A stretch of DNA of 64,000 nucleotides from Dipylidium caninum. Lineage: Eukaryota > Platyhelminthes > Cestoda > Cyclophyllidea > Dipylidiidae. Location of the stretch: assembly GCA_017562135.1 (NCBI GenBank), contig QEYB01000377.1, positions 186,001 to 250,000 of the forward strand, in the 5' to 3' direction. Shown piece by piece: positions 61,801 through 64,000 of the stretch. A program made the translations under genes and the position numbers. The notes beneath the pieces are model-generated. The model was not told the DNA's origin and made no database searches. It saw only the letters and a program-made list of their open reading frames with translations. Numbering within the stretch: position 1 is the first letter of the stretch; the number at the start of each line of letters is the position of its first letter.

Positions 61801-64000
61801 GCCAATGTGGACGGCATTGAGACATAAACAGTGACTCGGACAAGGATCGAGTGAAGGAGAAGGAAGCGGCGCCCGCTCTCGACAGCCAGTAAGTCGGAGA
61901 GGATCGTGTAGAAACCCACTCAGTCAGGTTGTGGCGCACCGGTTGCCGGTCCCCATCTTGCGTGACATGCATTGCCAGGCCCAGTCCACAACACCACATC
62001 ACACATCAGTCGTCGTCTCAAGTGGGATGGAGGTGGCGCGCCCAGTCGGAGTGGTGGGAGACTTGAAGGTGTGCGCCATGCACCCCCACCGGTAGTAGAC
62101 GTGACGCCAGCTCAGCTTCTTTGATATGGGAGGAAGACGGGGAAGATAAACGTCCCCAAGAGGCCCTGGCCTTTCAAAGGATTTGTCAAGAGACGCGTCC
62201 ACGCATTTTCGGTCAACTCGATGACGAGGTGTAGACAAGTGAGGGAAAAATTCGATGTGAAATCGCGAAATCCCGTGCTCTGAGGACTCACGAGATGTCA
62301 AAAAGACTGGTTGACTCACCTGGGAGAGAGCGCGAACCACTCGACGTCCAGCCATTGTGGTGAATTCGCCCGGCAATCCCACGATGACTAAGTCGCCGAT
62401 TCGGAAGACCTGAGTCTCCACGATACTCGGGTGCCATGGCAGAGGGTGGTTCATCTACAGCAAGACGAGCACAATGTCTCAAGCGAAGGGCTAATTCTTT
62501 CCTGGCTCAAGTCCCACTCCCCTCTGCCTAGTCACCATCGCCTTGGAAGGAGACGCTTTCTCTCAACAGCGGCGTTGGCACACAAAACCACCCCGAGGCG
62601 TCTCTCGACCTAAACCCTAGCTGCTACTGTAAGCACTCGTCCGATCAACCGACTTCGCTGACCTCTAGAGTTACCCAGACGCTAAACACACGCAGTCGGT
62701 TGTGCTACCTTTCAACTTGTCAAGACCCTCCGGCCGATCCGCCCGATATTACACTTACTAGACCGGTTGCCAGGAGAATGGGCTTAGGCGCGTGGCATTC
62801 AATCATATCCTTCGAAGGTTTTGCCAGGAAGGAGGTGAGTAATTCCCAAAGAAATGTTCCGTTTAACATGCCTAGTAGAGAAGGGGAAACAAAAAGGAGG
62901 ATTTCAAGGGCTCAGGCGGATAACCTCCAGGTTAGTTGGGACGGGATGGAGTCTCATTTTTGTATATCCCCTGCGCCGTCACTTGCCTCAGCCGCACCAA
63001 AATGCGTTTGAGTGGACGATCAGACAATTTTTCTCAAAAGGTGACATCCAACGATGTGTCACTGTTTAAATTTGACAGCGTTCACTTTCATCCAGTGCAA
63101 CCACGGACTGCACGCACCGCAAGGGGATCCGAGTGTTTGGTGAAAAGGGCGTGGGAAGAGACGAGGCACGATAATTCACTTTTCCCGAGGCGTTGTTCCA
63201 GCCTACCCTCAAGTCTCTCACAATTTGCCCCAATAAGGTCACGACTTGACACCTGACTCTCCCGAATCTGTCATTGGAACAGGCTTTTTTGCATGCAGAC
63301 TACTTCGTCAATGCCGTCTGGCGAGCCGCCTCGGACATCGTGTGTAATCCCGTGATTTCCGAGTGTCTCAGTCGCTTTTGTTGAGGCGCTAAGTTGCTGA
63401 AGGACATCAGGACGAAGAAGATCAAATTACCCGGCCATGAACGCTTTGGGTGAATGGTTGAATGGGGTTGTGACCGCATGGCGGTGGTAATGGCAAATTA
63501 GCTACTATCTTTTTGCTCTTTCACCCTTCATTTCTACGAATTTTCGATGACGCCACAATTTAATGCGCCAACTACGACTCGGTAGCACGCATTTGGGCAA
63601 CCTTTTGCTCCCAAAGGCCAAAATGCCCATTTAGCTTCACCACATTCGCACCTTATCGCCTCATCTTGCATTCTCTCGGCCGACTTTCTACCCTGCGAAC
63701 CAATTCGTTGTGTGAAACAGGCTAATCATCCGTGTGCAACACGAGCGACTAAATGGGCCGTAAGGGGCAGCAGGAGTCATGCTCCTGAGTGTTTATGTTA
63801 CACTTTATCAAGTGCCCAAAAAAGATAACGCTTTTGTGGTCATAATCTCTGACGAAAACGCAGGCCATTCTGTGTTCTCCACGACACCGGTAAATCAGAC
63901 AGTTAATTGGTAAGCCAATGGATAGGAGGCGCCAACTCACCTTGGGTAAAATCAGCAATTCCTGGCCCGTCCGTAGTTCCGGCAGCAAAACTATACCCCA
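58815..64000 (-). CDS. ASAH2: Neutral ceramidase (5' part beyond the window)
   Basis: Neutral ceramidase hydrolyses ceramide to sphingosine and fatty acid at the cell surface or outside the cell. Recognised exons on the minus strand: 64000-63941 (GYSFAAGTTDGPGIADFTQG), 62454-62320 (PWHPSIVETQVFRIGDLVIV then GLPGEFTTMAGRRV), 60775-60692 (LAGLSNLYTHYVTTFEEYQ), 60150 to about 60056 (IQRYEGASTIFGPHTLQAYV), 59306-59219 (FREFGSVWKAPKSIYHK), 59186-59045 (FDAIVEVSFVTGNPRNNL and DADWETR) and 59010-58815 (QPGIYRIRHYGTAKVFPGG to TKAFEIVC). These are the C-terminal half and immunoglobulin-like end of the family; the N-terminal half with most zinc ligands lies to the right of the window. I could not find the short exon expected between 63941 and 62454 (the PKPILL..TGE block) nor the one between 60056 and 59306. 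Exon 59186-59045 needs one added base. The gene ends 88 bases from the convergent HS2ST stop. Confidence 0.93.
59092..59097 (-). other. One-base frame disruption in the ceramidase exon
   Basis: The minus-strand frame STFLTVEDK reaches TAG immediately, while the next conserved block (GRWVTAHTDADWETR) is open only in another frame. One added base at the AAA run (GAC AAA ATA GAC) reunites them. The exon is 142 bases, whereas the neighbouring exons require 143 (phase 2 exit). Confidence 0.75.
61187..61223. repeat. GTGGC/GTGGT pentanucleotide array
   Basis: About seven pentamers within a ceramidase intron: first GTGGC, then GTGGT units. Confidence 0.9.

Noticed and set aside
1..64000. tRNA genes, CRISPR arrays, IS elements, riboswitches
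   Set aside because: The window is eukaryotic; I saw no cloverleaf or array pattern by eye, though a tRNA scan was not possible.

Overview
This is a window of eukaryotic nuclear DNA, most likely from a parasitic flatworm and probably a tapeworm. The conserved genes are animal genes (ORC1, MICU1, TOB, heparan sulfate 2-O-sulfotransferase, neutral ceramidase, DDX47, an MTCH-type mitochondrial carrier homologue). Genes are split by a mixture of very short introns (many of 32 to 50 bases) and introns of up to about 2 kb, and much of the window is low in genes and rich in microsatellites. The cestode assignment is inferred from intron size, base composition and protein style; no marker gene settles it. 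There is no operon, CRISPR array, prophage or other bacterial system.

Layout. 0-3.4 kb: ORC1 on the plus strand. 4.2-13.7 kb: two mitochondrial genes in tandem on the minus strand, MICU1 (13730 to 7686) followed by an MTCH-like outer-membrane carrier homologue (about 7040 to 4206). 14.6-15.2 kb: a short unrecognised two-exon frame (minus). 15.2-17.7 kb: CA/GT microsatellite-rich leader of the next gene. 17.7-20.0 kb: a TOB/BTG anti-proliferative protein (plus). 20-26.3 kb: AT-rich, apparently non-coding. 26.4-27.4 kb: a two-exon gene of unknown function (plus). 27.4-37.5 kb: no confident gene, three isolated exon candidates and a short direct repeat. 37.5-39.7 kb (perhaps to 42 kb): a Pro/Ser-rich protein ending in a PDZ-ligand-like tail (minus). 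42-50 kb: mostly non-coding, with one arm of a dispersed inverted repeat near 43.3 kb and the other near 50.9 kb. 49.6-50.3 kb: a candidate small Cys-containing gene (minus). 51.6-51.9 kb: an isolated protein-kinase fragment (minus). 52.4-57.0 kb: DDX47/Rrp3 RNA helicase (minus). 57.7-58.7 kb: heparan sulfate 2-O-sulfotransferase (plus), divergent from DDX47 across 656 bases. 58.8 kb to the right edge: neutral ceramidase (minus), cut by the window end.

Most exon structures were built by hand: splice sites were chosen so that phases agree and known protein blocks join. For ORC1 (from the ATG at 459), DDX47, TOB and HS2ST the summed exon lengths are exact multiples of three. MICU1 and the ceramidase each need a one-base correction in an otherwise conserved exon, which points to assembly indels or, less likely, real lesions. 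There is no functional cluster here. The only thematic pairing is MICU1 with the MTCH-like gene, which lie on the same strand and both act in mitochondria.
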